From NCBI GenBank assembly GCA_963787895.1, contig CAWBEX010000008.1, forward strand, positions 372,001 to 436,000: a DNA stretch of 64,000 bases. Direction: 5' to 3'. Under the pieces are notes generated by a model. That model was not told the origin of the DNA. It did not search any database and worked only from the letters and a program-made list of their open reading frames with translations. This document shows, piece by piece, positions 34,447-44,086 of this stretch. Both the position numbers and the translations under genes were made by a program. Within the stretch, counting starts at the first letter, position 1. The number at the start of each line of letters is the position of its first letter. The DNA is from Anderseniella sp963787895. GTDB lineage: Bacteria > Pseudomonadota > Alphaproteobacteria > Rhizobiales > Aestuariivirgaceae.

Positions 34447-35985
34447 ATGGCTGTTGTGGAGAGGATGGATTCAGTGGCGGGCAAGACGGAACGTGGGCGG
34501 AATTTCGGTTTGGAAAGCAAAAACGTGAACTCGGGGAAACAGGCATTCGGCAATGGGGCAGGACATGATCGCAATTCACTGAGCGAGGCATGGGGAAGAG
34601 TGGCTGCGCGCCTGCGGGGCGAGTTGGGAGAAGACCTTTATAGCAGCTGGTTTGCGCGCATGGAGCCTGAAAGCCTTGTGGATGGGCTTCTCAATGTGTC
34701 CGTTCCGACACGTTTCTTGAGAAACTGGATAAAGGCCCACTATATGGACCAGCTCACGACCTGCTGTGTCTCGGAATACAAGGAAGCCGAGGTGGTGGAC
34801 ATCCAGGTGCGCACGCGGGGCCTGCCAACGGCAGCCCAGGCAGTAGCGCCCGTAGCCGCTGACGGAGACAACTCTACTGAATCAGCCGAACCCGTAGCAA
34901 AGACCTTGAGAGTGGGCTCAAAGCGCCCCGGTGAGCGCGGTTCGCAGCTTGACCACAACCTGACCTTTGATTCCTATGTTCAGGGACAGTCCAACGCGCT
35001 TGCTCACGCAGCAGCAATGCGGGTAGCAGAAGCCCGGCCGGAGGCCGCCGTTAGCTTCAACCCGTTGTACATTCACTCTGCTGCCGGTCTGGGCAAGACC
35101 CACCTGATGAACGCCATTGCATGGCGCATCAGGGACCTGAACCCCGACCGAAAGGTACTGTACATCTCGGCCGAACGGTTCATGTATCATTTCCTCGCAG
35201 CCATAAAGGTGCGTGATACGCTATCGTTCAAGGACTACTTCCAATCGATTGACGTGTTGTTGATTGACGATCTTCAGTTCCTTCAAGGCAAGTCCACGCA
35301 GCAGGAGTTTTATCACACCTTCAATTCGCTGGTGGATTCCAAGCGCCAGATCATCATCGCCGCTGATGTTCCACCGCCGCAGCTGGAAAGCATTGATCAA
35401 CGCATGAAGTCGCGTTTGGCCGGAGGTTTGGTTGTTGACATTGAATCACCTGATCTGGGCTTGCGCCGGTCAATTCTCAAGGCAAAGTTGTCTGCGGCCC
35501 AGAGGAAAGATCCAAACCTGATCGTCGCTGACGAGGTGCTCGAGTTTGTAGCGAACCGCATTTCAGGTGGCGGTCGTGAGCTGGAAGGTGCGCTTAACCG
35601 AATTGTTGCCAGTCAGAATCTGACCAGGCAACCGATGACCGTAGATCTTGCCGCCTTTGCGCTGCGCGACCTGTCCAATACAAATGAACTGATCAGGGTT
35701 CGGGTAGACGACATTCTTCGAATTGTCGGGCGTCATTTCAACGTGTCGCGTGCCGACTTGCTCAGCCCGCGTCGGGCCCGAGCCGTAGTACGCCCTCGTC
35801 AGATCGGTATGTATCTGGCAAAGAAGCTTACCTCACGCTCGCTGCCGGAAATCGGCAGACGCTTCGGCAATCGCGACCATAGTACGGTCCTGCACGCTGT
35901 TCGCAAGGTAGAGGAGCTTATGCAGGCAGATGAGAAGTTGGCGCGGGAGGTTACGTTGCTGTCAAAACTCATCGAACAAGGCTGA
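34447..35985 (+). CDS. dnaA: Chromosomal replication initiator DnaA
   Basis: AAA+ initiator of about 512 residues. Seen in order: N-terminal domain I (about 40–120, AWGRVAARLRGELGEDLYSS), a linker, the AAA+ core with Walker A GLGKTHLMNAI and Walker B VLLIDDLQFLQGK, and the C-terminal DNA-binding helix-turn-helix with the DnaA signature RDHSTVLHAVRKVE. I chose ATG 34447; ATG 34465 with an adjacent GGAGAGG is possible, and an upstream reading from 34369 is unlikely. It heads dnaA–dnaN–recF–gyrB. Confidence 0.97.
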   Translation: MAVVERMDSVAGKTERGRNFGLESKNVNSGKQAFGNGAGHDRNSLSEAWGRVAARLRGELGEDLYSSWFARMEPESLVDGLLNVSVPTRFLRNWIKAHYMDQLTTCCVSEYKEAEVVDIQVRTRGLPTAAQAVAPVAADGDNSTESAEPVAKTLRVGSKRPGERGSQLDHNLTFDSYVQGQSNALAHAAAMRVAEARPEAAVSFNPLYIHSAAGLGKTHLMNAIAWRIRDLNPDRKVLYISAERFMYHFLAAIKVRDTLSFKDYFQSIDVLLIDDLQFLQGKSTQQEFYHTFNSLVDSKRQIIIAADVPPPQLESIDQRMKSRLAGGLVVDIESPDLGLRRSILKAKLSAAQRKDPNLIVADEVLEFVANRISGGGRELEGALNRIVASQNLTRQPMTVDLAAFALRDLSNTNELIRVRVDDILRIVGRHFNVSRADLLSPRRARAVVRPRQIGMYLAKKLTSRSLPEIGRRFGNRDHSTVLHAVRKVEELMQADEKLAREVTLLSKLIEQG

Positions 35986-36005
35986 TTTGGCAGTTAAACA
36001 CGAGG

Positions 36006-36014
36006 TTTTCCACA
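36006..36014 (+). promoter_or_regulatory. Single DnaA-box-like site between dnaA and dnaN
   Basis: TTTTCCACA fits the relaxed DnaA-box consensus TTWTNCACA and lies 21 bases after the dnaA stop. A lone box may serve dnaN regulation or be chance. Confidence 0.35.
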
Positions 36015-36152
36015 CTTCACATGCCGGAAAGCGGGTTAGGGTCAGGCGCAGCCTTGCGCTCCCCGCCCCTTGTGCCTAATTCTCATTCCTGGAAGCTGGT
36101 TTGCCTGAACAACAGGACGGTCGTCACGGCCGCTTTTGAGGATGCTGACACG

Positions 36153-37262
36153 ATGCGTGTAACCATTGAGCGCGGTACATTTCTGAAGTCACTAAACCAT
36201 GTTCAATCCGTGGTCGAGCGGCGCAACACAATTCCGATCTTGTCCAACGTGCTGCTGCAGGCTGGAGATGGCGGACTTAAACTCACCGCTACGGATCTGG
36301 ATATCGAGATAGTGGAGCATACACAGGCTGATGTAGGTCAGGCAGGCTCCACCACAGTGCCCGCTCACATGCTGTACGACATTGTCCGCAAACTCCCTGA
36401 TGGGGCGCAACTGCAGCTTGAGCAGGGGCCGGATGAGGGCCGCCTGGCCGTAGTTGCAGGTAGGTCGCGCTTCTCCTTGCAGGCACTTCCGCCGCAGGAC
36501 TTTCCAGACCTTGCCAGCGGTGAAACAACCCATTCATTCGTGATGCCAGCTGCAGATCTGCGTCTGATGATCGAAAAGACGCGGTTTGCGATTTCGACTG
36601 AGGAAACCCGCTACTATCTGAACGGCATCTACCTGCACACACAGGACAATGGCACCATGCGTGCTGTTGCAACGGACGGGCACCGTCTGGCGCGGGTGGA
36701 ACTGCCTGCGCCGGCTGGCTCGCAAGGCATGCCAGGCATCATCGTGCCCCGCAAGACAGTCCTGGAGTTGGTCAAGGTGCTTGAAGATGGCGACGGCGAA
36801 GTGTCGATCTCCTTGTCGGCCTCAAAGGTCCGTTTTGAAGTTGATGGACTGGTTCTCACCTCCAAGCTCATTGACGGCACCTTCCCGGATTACGAGCGGG
36901 TGATCCCGACCGGCAATGACAAGGCTCTGGAAGTGGATACACGACTGTTTTCACAAGCTGTCGACCGTGTGTCCACGATCTCCAGCGAGAAGGGCCGTGC
37001 GGTAAAGCTGAACATTTCCGCTGACCGGGTTACACTGACCGTGAACAACCCGGATTCGGGATCAGCCGAAGAAGAGATTGCCGCCAGCTACTCTGCCGAC
37101 CCGATGGATGTGGGGTTCAATTCGCGTTATCTGCTGGACATTGCAGGGCAGTTCAAGGGAGATACTGCAACCTTCATGTTGTCCGACTCAGGCTCGCCCA
37201 CCATATTGCGTGATGCAGCGGATGACCGCGTGCTTTACGTTTTGATGCCGATGCGGGTCTAA
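36153..37262 (+). CDS. dnaN: DNA polymerase III sliding clamp (beta subunit)
   Basis: Ring-forming processivity clamp of 369 residues in three similar domains. The start MRVTIERGTFLKSLNHVQ and the ending DDRVLYVLMPMRV are characteristic. The frame is open back to 36021, but ATG 36153 has a GAGGA site at 36138–36142. The gap of about 165 bases after dnaA may hold a separate promoter. recF starts immediately after its stop. Confidence 0.97.
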   Translation: MRVTIERGTFLKSLNHVQSVVERRNTIPILSNVLLQAGDGGLKLTATDLDIEIVEHTQADVGQAGSTTVPAHMLYDIVRKLPDGAQLQLEQGPDEGRLAVVAGRSRFSLQALPPQDFPDLASGETTHSFVMPAADLRLMIEKTRFAISTEETRYYLNGIYLHTQDNGTMRAVATDGHRLARVELPAPAGSQGMPGIIVPRKTVLELVKVLEDGDGEVSISLSASKVRFEVDGLVLTSKLIDGTFPDYERVIPTGNDKALEVDTRLFSQAVDRVSTISSEKGRAVKLNISADRVTLTVNNPDSGSAEEEIAASYSADPMDVGFNSRYLLDIAGQFKGDTATFMLSDSGSPTILRDAADDRVLYVLMPMRV

Positions 37263-38477
37263 TTGGCCGCACTGAAACCGGGAATCCATACCTTGGCACC
37301 GAAGCAGGCACTTTCGCTCAAGAGCCTGACCCTGACGTCGTTTCGCAATTACGCCAGTGCTAGAATACAGCCGATCGCACAGATGGTTGCGCTCTATGGG
37401 CACAACGGTGCCGGCAAGACCAACCTCCTGGAAGCGATTTCACTTCTGACACCCGGCAGGGGTATCCGGATGTCACCATACAATGACCTTGCCAGGGTGG
37501 CTGATGGTGCGCATTGGGCAGTTGCTGCAATTATTGATGGCCCGCATGGCCAGGTCCGCCTCGGAACGGCCTGGCAGCAACCACAGGAAGATAGTGATGC
37601 GGGTGTGCCGGCTCCTGCGAGGGAAGTCAGAATCGACGGCCAGACGCAGCGCAGCGCAGGTGCACTTGCAGATTATGTCCGCTGCTTGTGGTTGACCCCT
37701 GCGATGGACAGATTGTTTACCGGACCTGCCTCCGACAGGCGGCGATTTCTGGACCGGTTGACGGCGACATTCGATCCTTCGCACGGCACGCGCGTCAACG
37801 CGCTTGAGCGGCTTCTGCGTGAGCGCAACCGGCTCAATGCAGAAGACAATTCCAGCAATGCCTGGCTCTCAAGCGTGGAAGCCCGGTTGGCAGAAACGGC
37901 GATAGCTGTGGCTGCGGCGCGCAACGCTGCCATTGCAGCTGTCAGCCGCTTCGTTGGCATTTCCCGGGATTTCGGGCAAGACTCATTATTTCCATGGGCA
38001 GGTGTAGCTGTAGACGGTGAATTGGAGCAGCAACTAATTGATCGTCCAGCCGTGCAAATTGAAGACGAATATCGTACAATTCTTGCTGATTCGCGGGGGC
38101 TGGACAGAGCGGCAGGCCGCACCTTGCGTGGGCCGCACAGGACCGACTTGCTGGTAACCCATGGCCAACGACAGATGGCGGCCAGATTATGCTCCACCGG
38201 GGAGCAGAAAGCATTGCTGATCGGACTTGTGCTGGCACAGGCAAAGGCTGTGCGTGAGACGTTTGGCGGGGTGGCGCCGTTACTGCTGCTGGATGAGGTG
38301 GCTGCTCACCTGGATGATATAAGACGGGCAGCGTTGATGGTGGAGTTGCAGGAACTCGGCGGGCAGGCCTGGATGACAGGTACGGACCGCCAGTTGTTTG
38401 AAGCCGCGTCGGGCGACATTGAATTGATTGAAGTCAGGGACGGGAAAATCTTGTCCTCGGCTGGAACAGGAAGCTGA
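37263..38477 (+). CDS. recF: DNA replication and repair protein RecF
   Basis: SMC-like ATPase that loads RecA at gaps. The 404-residue protein has Walker A GHNGAGKTNLLEAI near residue 45, the signature LCSTGEQKALLIGLVLAQ and Walker B PLLLLDEVAAHLD. The apparent start is TTG 37263, directly after the dnaN stop, suggesting translational coupling; a second TTG ten codons on is possible. The first conserved segment, LTLTSFRNYASA, follows either start. No ATG is available before it. Confidence 0.94.
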   Translation: MAALKPGIHTLAPKQALSLKSLTLTSFRNYASARIQPIAQMVALYGHNGAGKTNLLEAISLLTPGRGIRMSPYNDLARVADGAHWAVAAIIDGPHGQVRLGTAWQQPQEDSDAGVPAPAREVRIDGQTQRSAGALADYVRCLWLTPAMDRLFTGPASDRRRFLDRLTATFDPSHGTRVNALERLLRERNRLNAEDNSSNAWLSSVEARLAETAIAVAAARNAAIAAVSRFVGISRDFGQDSLFPWAGVAVDGELEQQLIDRPAVQIEDEYRTILADSRGLDRAAGRTLRGPHRTDLLVTHGQRQMAARLCSTGEQKALLIGLVLAQAKAVRETFGGVAPLLLLDEVAAHLDDIRRAALMVELQELGGQAWMTGTDRQLFEAASGDIELIEVRDGKILSSAGTGS

Positions 38478-40907
38478 ATGAGCGATACACCTGAGAACCC
38501 GAATTCTGAAGAATACGGCGCAGACAGCATCAAGGTGCTGAAGGGTCTGGATGCTGTGCGCAAGCGGCCTGGCATGTACATTGGTGATACCGATGACGGG
38601 TCTGGCCTGCATCACATGATCTATGAAGTGGTTGACAATGCCATCGACGAAGCATTGGCAGGGCATTGTGACAGGGTTGAAGTGCGCCTCAATGCCGATG
38701 GATCATGTTCGGTATCTGACAATGGTCGCGGCATCCCGACAGCAATCCATTCCGGGGAAGGCATTTCGGCTGCTGAAGTGATCATGACTCAGCTGCATGC
38801 TGGCGGCAAATTCGATCAGAACTCCTACAAGGTGTCAGGTGGGTTGCACGGAGTGGGCGTCTCGGTGGTCAATGCGCTGTCTTCCTGGCTGAAGCTCGAC
38901 ATCTGGCGCAACAACAAGCATTGGCAAATATCATTTACCCATGGCGTGGCAGATGGCCCACTCAAGGAGGTTGGCGAACAAGGAGACAGAAAGGGAACCG
39001 AGATCACTTTCTTGCCAAGCCTTGAAACCTTCACCATGACCAACTTCGATTTCAACACTGTTGAACACCGTTTGCGCGAACTGGCCTTCCTCAATTCGGG
39101 GGTGTTCATCAATGTATCTGACAACAGGGGCGTAGAGCCGAAGTCCGTCGATCTGCACTACGAAGGCGGCATATCGGCCTTTGTCAAATACCTCGACCGG
39201 GCAAAGCAGCCAATGTTGCCAGAACCGATTTCCATTTCCATCGAGAAGGACGGCGTCACTGTGGAGTGCGCATTGTGGTGGAACGACAGTTATCACGAGA
39301 ATGTATTGTGCTTCACCAACAACATCCCGCAGCGGGATGGCGGCACGCACCTGGCCGGTTTTCGCGGCGCCCTGACACGCATCGTCAACAACTATGCCAA
39401 CGAGTCCGGTATTGCCAAGAAGGAAAAGGTCTCGCTGTCTGGTGATGATGCACGCGAAGGGCTGACCTGTGTCCTGTCCGTAAAGGTGCCCGATCCCAAA
39501 TTCTCGTCGCAGACCAAGGACAAGCTGGTGTCATCTGAAGTGCGCCCGATCGTAGAAAGCGCGGTTGGCGAAGGCTTGAGCACATGGTTTGAGGAACACC
39601 CGGCCGAGGCACGCGCCATCGTGACCAAGGTGGCAGAAGCTGCTGCTGCACGGGAAGCCGCCCGCAAGGCACGAGAGCTGACCCGCCGCAAGGGTGCACT
39701 GGACGTGGCTTCGCTGCCGGGCAAGCTGGCTGATTGCCAGGAACGCGACCCCGCCAAGTCAGAACTGTTCATCGTCGAGGGTGACTCTGCCGGTGGGTCT
39801 GCCAAACAGGCCCGCAACCGTGAAAACCAGGCGGTGCTGCCATTGCGCGGCAAGATCCTCAATGTGGAGCGCGCCCGCTTTGACAAGATGCTCGGCAGTC
39901 AGGAAATCGGCACGCTGATCACTGCACTTGGCACGGGCATTGGCCGTGATGATTTCAACGTCGAGAAACTGCGCTATCACAAGATCATCATCATGACTGA
40001 CGCCGATGTTGACGGTGCGCATATTCGCACTTTGCTGCTCACGTTCTTTTACCGGCAGATGCCGGAGGTCATCGAACGTGGCCACCTGTATATTGCCCAG
40101 CCTCCGCTCTACAAGGTCAAGCGTGGCCAATCCGAACAGTACCTGAAAGACGATGCGGCACTGGAGGAGTTCCTCGTCCAGCAGGGTATGGAAGAAACAG
40201 TGCTGGTGACCAGCAATGGCGTTGAGCATGGCGGACAGGATCTGCGCTCGATCATAGATAATGCGTTGCAGGTGCGCTCCGCCCTGGACGGTTTGCATTC
40301 GCGCTACTCTCGTGACGTGGTTGAACAAGCTGCAATTGCTGGTGCTTTCAACCCTGAGGTCGTTGGGGACAGGGAAAGGGCGAATGAGGCAGCTTCCTAC
40401 ATTGCACGGCGGCTGGACGTCATATCGGAAGAAACCGAACGCGGCTGGCAGGGCGCTGCAGATGACGATGGCGGCCTGACATTCAGCCGCGAACTGCGCG
40501 GGGTGCATGAGGCACACACGCTTGATGCGCGCATGATAGGCTCATCCGAGGCGCTGCGGCTGGATCGGCTGGCCGCGCACTTGCAGGATGTATACACCAA
40601 GCCCGGTAAACTGCGCCGCAAGGAAACAGAAGCCCCTGTGTTCTCGCCGATGGGACTGATTGATGCGGTGTTCCTGCAAGGCCGCAAGGGCATTTCCATG
40701 CAGCGCTACAAAGGTTTGGGCGAAATGAACCCTGAGCAGCTATGGGAAACTACACTCGACAAAAACGTTCGTTCGCTGTTGCGTGTGAAGGTATCCGAGC
40801 TCGATGAAGCGGATGATCTTTTTACAAAGCTGATGGGCGATGTCGTCGAGCCGCGGCGTGATTTCATTCGTGAGAACGCCTTGAACGTTGCCAATCTCGA
40901 CGTCTGA
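38478..40907 (+). CDS. gyrB: DNA gyrase subunit B
   Basis: ATPase subunit of gyrase, 809 residues. The GHKL ATPase domain has YEVVDNAIDEALAGHC and SDNGRGIPTAIH plus GGLHGVGVSVVNALS; the Toprim domain has VEGDSAGGSAKQARNR and MTDADVDGAHIRTLLLTFFY; the C-terminus has QRYKGLGEMNPEQLWETT. The start ATG abuts the recF stop. Contiguous dnaA–dnaN–recF–gyrB is the ancestral bacterial order but is broken up in many Rhizobiales. Confidence 0.98.
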   Translation: MSDTPENPNSEEYGADSIKVLKGLDAVRKRPGMYIGDTDDGSGLHHMIYEVVDNAIDEALAGHCDRVEVRLNADGSCSVSDNGRGIPTAIHSGEGISAAEVIMTQLHAGGKFDQNSYKVSGGLHGVGVSVVNALSSWLKLDIWRNNKHWQISFTHGVADGPLKEVGEQGDRKGTEITFLPSLETFTMTNFDFNTVEHRLRELAFLNSGVFINVSDNRGVEPKSVDLHYEGGISAFVKYLDRAKQPMLPEPISISIEKDGVTVECALWWNDSYHENVLCFTNNIPQRDGGTHLAGFRGALTRIVNNYANESGIAKKEKVSLSGDDAREGLTCVLSVKVPDPKFSSQTKDKLVSSEVRPIVESAVGEGLSTWFEEHPAEARAIVTKVAEAAAAREAARKARELTRRKGALDVASLPGKLADCQERDPAKSELFIVEGDSAGGSAKQARNRENQAVLPLRGKILNVERARFDKMLGSQEIGTLITALGTGIGRDDFNVEKLRYHKIIIMTDADVDGAHIRTLLLTFFYRQMPEVIERGHLYIAQPPLYKVKRGQSEQYLKDDAALEEFLVQQGMEETVLVTSNGVEHGGQDLRSIIDNALQVRSALDGLHSRYSRDVVEQAAIAGAFNPEVVGDRERANEAASYIARRLDVISEETERGWQGAADDDGGLTFSRELRGVHEAHTLDARMIGSSEALRLDRLAAHLQDVYTKPGKLRRKETEAPVFSPMGLIDAVFLQGRKGISMQRYKGLGEMNPEQLWETTLDKNVRSLLRVKVSELDEADDLFTKLMGDVVEPRRDFIRENALNVANLDV

Positions 40908-40940
40908 GCAACCTGCCATAGACTTGCCACGCCATCCTGA

Positions 40941-41047
40941 TGACATGATTGCATTGCACTCCCGGTTATCTATGCCGGTAAGGCAATGCGCTGTCATAGC
41001 GTTAACAAGCGGTTAACATGAATTGCTTAGGGTCTGCTTCAGGACCC
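40941..41047. promoter_or_regulatory. Paired hairpins and GTTAAC repeats between gyrB and pbp1A
   Basis: An interrupted inverted repeat spans 40941–40996: TGACA/TGTCA outside, GCATTGC/GCAATGC within, CCGG/CCGG at the core. It is followed by two GTTAAC palindromes (41001–41006 and 41012–41017) and a small hairpin GGGTC/GACCC (41030–41047). There is no T-run, so these look more like operator or RNA-processing structures than an intrinsic terminator. Confidence 0.4.
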
Positions 41048-41100
41048 AAAGGCACGGCAATCCTTGATACTACAAGGAATTTTCTGGAGGAAAGACAGGC

Positions 41101-43224
41101 TTGTTTGGCTTGGGCAAAAAACGTCGCGACAAGGGGGCGCCTCAGCGTCGTGAACCCGTGTTTGCGGGACCTGGCCCGCGCCGAAAGGACAGCGGCAGGC
41201 CGAATACAAAAGGTGGCAATCCGCGTTCAAGACGCAAGCGGCCCCTCGTTTTCCGTTTGATTTCATGGTCCATGACACTTGGTCTTTGGGCGTTGCTTGC
41301 GGTTTTTGCAACGACAGCCTACCTGTTTGTGAACCTGGACAAGCAGGGCTTGTTCAATATTCCCGAGCGTGAGCCGGGTGTCATGGTTCTTGCCGCGGAT
41401 GGATCGGTACTGGCTGAGCGGGGTGCCTTCTTCGGAGATGCCGTCCGGATCGATGAATTGCCCGCCTATGTGCCGCAGGCCATAATTGCTGTCGAGGACC
41501 GGCGTTTCTATTCTCATTTCGGCGTCGATCCACTTGGCATTGCGCGGGCTCTTTATACAAACTATCGGGCAGGGGCTACGGTTCAGGGTGGTTCAACCCT
41601 GACACAGCAGCTTGCCAAGAACCTGTTCCTCAAGCCCGACAGGACGCTTGAACGGAAGTTGCAGGAGGTCGTTCTATCGATCTGGCTGGAAAGCAAGTAC
41701 AGCAAGGATGAAATCCTGCAACTGTATGTCAATCGCGTATATTTTGGTGCCGGGGCAACTGGCATCGACAAGGCCGCACAGCGCTTCTTCAACAAGTCAG
41801 CCAGAGATGTGAACCTGGCCGAGGCGGCGGTTCTTGCCGCCGTGCTGAAGGCGCCAAGCAGGTACAATCCCATCAACAGTGTTGAGCGTGCCAACAAGCG
41901 CGCCCGCGAAGTTCTGTCGGATATGGTCCGTGCAGGCTTCATCACCCAGGCAGAAGCCGACGCCACGAGAGGAGTGAGCCCGTCTGCTCCCAGATCCCGC
42001 TATGTTTCAGCCAAACGGTATGTCCTTGACTGGGTACTGGAAACCCTGCCTGACCTGATTGGCGAACTTAAAGACAGTGTGGTGGTTGAAACCACGATAG
42101 ATCTGAACCTTCAGGGCATTGCTGAAAAGGCTTTGAGAGCGGAGCTTGCCACCAATGGTGAGAAGATGAACGCATCCGAAGCGGCAATGGTTGTGATGGA
42201 CACAACCGGTGCAGTCCGCGCAATGATCGGTGGCCGGTCATACGCCAGGAGTGAGTTCAACAGGGCGACGAAGGCCATGCGTCAGCCTGGATCAGCGTTC
42301 AAGCCATTCGTGTATCTTGCTGCAATTGATGCCGGCATGACGCCAAAAACAGTCAAGATCGATGAACCCGTCACTTTCGGTGACTGGTCGCCTGACAATT
42401 ACAAACGCAAGTATCTGGGCCCTGTCAGCCTGACAAAAGCCTTGGCCAATTCCATCAACACCGTCGCAGCAAAGCTTGCCGTTGAAGTGGGCCCCGAGAA
42501 CGTTGCCGCTACGGCGCGCCGCCTTGGCATTTCTTCTCCGCTGGCTGGCAATGCTTCTATTGCACTGGGTACATCTGAAGTGACGCTGCTTCAACTCACC
42601 TCTGCTTATGCGCCGTTTGCCAATGGCGGCAGCGGCGTCATTCCGCACGCCATTTTACGCATTACAACTCGCGAAGGAAAAGTCCTTTACGAGCGTTCAG
42701 GTGGCGGGCCCGGCCAGGTTGTTTCCTTCGAGTCGCTTGGTGCCATGAACTATATGATGCGCAAGGTCCTGGAAGAAGGCACAGGCAAAGCGGCGCAGAT
42801 CGAAGGGCACGAGACTGCAGGCAAGACCGGAACCAGTCAGGATTATCGCGATGCCTGGTTCGTGGGTTACACATCGCACCTGATAGCAGGCGTATGGGTT
42901 GGCAACGATGACAATTCACCAACCAAAAAGGTGACTGGCGGTTCCATGCCGGCGCGCATCTTTGCTTCTGTAATGAAATCAGCTCATGCCTCACTCGACG
43001 CGGTGCCATTGCCCGGCTACTACCAGCCCGATGAGCCGGCAATTGCATATGCGCCGTCCGAACCGCTGGATGATGCTCTTAAAAATGATGGCGGTGGTTT
43101 CGTGGACAATCTGCGCAATCTCTTTACCGGAGTTGAACCGCCTGCTCCGGAACCGCGCGCTGTTCGTAACGTTCAGCGAAAACGGGAAAGACAGCGGGAA
43201 CGGCAAATCAACAACTCCCGCTAG
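41101..43224 (+). CDS. Class A penicillin-binding protein (PBP1A type)
   Basis: Bifunctional peptidoglycan glycosyltransferase/transpeptidase anchored in the inner membrane. The 707-residue protein has a basic cytoplasmic N-terminus (1–50), one membrane helix (about 52–77), the GT51 domain with catalytic Glu132 (VEDRRFYSHFG), and the transpeptidase with Ser398/Lys401 (PGSAFKPF), Ser451-Ile-Asn and Lys575-Thr-Gly (KTGTSQ). The tail is Arg-rich. TTG 41101 with GGAGGA upstream is the apparent start. It ends 31 bases from a convergent metallopeptidase gene. Confidence 0.94.
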   Translation: MFGLGKKRRDKGAPQRREPVFAGPGPRRKDSGRPNTKGGNPRSRRKRPLVFRLISWSMTLGLWALLAVFATTAYLFVNLDKQGLFNIPEREPGVMVLAADGSVLAERGAFFGDAVRIDELPAYVPQAIIAVEDRRFYSHFGVDPLGIARALYTNYRAGATVQGGSTLTQQLAKNLFLKPDRTLERKLQEVVLSIWLESKYSKDEILQLYVNRVYFGAGATGIDKAAQRFFNKSARDVNLAEAAVLAAVLKAPSRYNPINSVERANKRAREVLSDMVRAGFITQAEADATRGVSPSAPRSRYVSAKRYVLDWVLETLPDLIGELKDSVVVETTIDLNLQGIAEKALRAELATNGEKMNASEAAMVVMDTTGAVRAMIGGRSYARSEFNRATKAMRQPGSAFKPFVYLAAIDAGMTPKTVKIDEPVTFGDWSPDNYKRKYLGPVSLTKALANSINTVAAKLAVEVGPENVAATARRLGISSPLAGNASIALGTSEVTLLQLTSAYAPFANGGSGVIPHAILRITTREGKVLYERSGGGPGQVVSFESLGAMNYMMRKVLEEGTGKAAQIEGHETAGKTGTSQDYRDAWFVGYTSHLIAGVWVGNDDNSPTKKVTGGSMPARIFASVMKSAHASLDAVPLPGYYQPDEPAIAYAPSEPLDDALKNDGGGFVDNLRNLFTGVEPPAPEPRAVRNVQRKRERQRERQINNSR

Positions 43225-43255
43225 TGCCGAAATCGGCAATTGACAGAAATTCTGC

Positions 43256-44017
43256 CTATACCGGCAATGAATGCAGCCGCGAACCGTTCTTGCGCAACCA
43301 TTTGCGTGCGAAGTCAGTGTGCGGGCAATGCCGGTAAACCAGATCCCAGAAGTCAGGCCCGTGATTCATTTCAGCAAGGTGCGCCACTTCATGTGCGCAT
43401 ACATAGTCGAGCACCCTTGCAGGCGCCATGACGAGCCGCCAGGAATATGACAGTGTGCCTGTGCTGGAACACGAACCCCACCTTGAAGTCGTGTCACGTA
43501 CACTCACCCGTGAATATTCCAGCTGCATGGCGTCTGCATATCTGCGCGATGCCCGCTCCAGATCATCGCGGGCTTCGCGCTTCAGGAAGTCCTGAATCCG
43601 TCGCTGCATGTGTGCAGGTTCACCTCGTACGATCAGCATTGGCGCGGGCATGTCACGGATGTGCACCGGAATGCCGCGCCCGTGCTCTACGCGGATCTCG
43701 TGCTCAACATCCCGGATGGTAATCCTGTTGCCGTTCAGGTTGTCCTGAGGTGCCGCATGCACGTTTTCTGGCTGCAGACGTTGGGCTATCCAGTCGCACT
43801 GGTCGCAGGCAAATTCATAGGCTTTTGCCGCGCTGGTACCCGGGGGCACTGTCAGAACAATTCCCCGGCCATCTCTTTCCATGCGCATGATGATGCGCTT
43901 TGCCTGGGCATTTCCACGATAGCGCACCACAATGACCGTGCCGGCAACGTGCATCCTGTCCGGCGCACTTTCCGCTGTTTGCGGTTTTCCAAGTATGGTC
44001 CTGAGAGATGACAGCAT
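43256..44017 (-). CDS. YgjP-like (DUF45) metallopeptidase
   Basis: A 253-residue protein of the COG1451/YgjP family with a zinc-protease-like motif HEVAH in YVCAHEVAHLAEMNHGPDFW and a further His in the family pattern. The N-terminal part (about 30–120) is the conserved family region of unknown role. There is no signal peptide, so it is probably cytoplasmic. Substrate unknown; the fold resembles SprT-type proteins, some of which act on DNA–protein crosslinks, but that is not shown for this family. Confidence 0.85.
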   Translation of the reverse strand: MLSSLRTILGKPQTAESAPDRMHVAGTVIVVRYRGNAQAKRIIMRMERDGRGIVLTVPPGTSAAKAYEFACDQCDWIAQRLQPENVHAAPQDNLNGNRITIRDVEHEIRVEHGRGIPVHIRDMPAPMLIVRGEPAHMQRRIQDFLKREARDDLERASRRYADAMQLEYSRVSVRDTTSRWGSCSSTGTLSYSWRLVMAPARVLDYVCAHEVAHLAEMNHGPDFWDLVYRHCPHTDFARKWLRKNGSRLHSLPV

Positions 44018-44086
44018 CTGCAGAGCATATCTGATTCGGCAGCACCAGGCAGCGGCGCAAACTGATCGTCGCAGCTCTGGAGTCGG

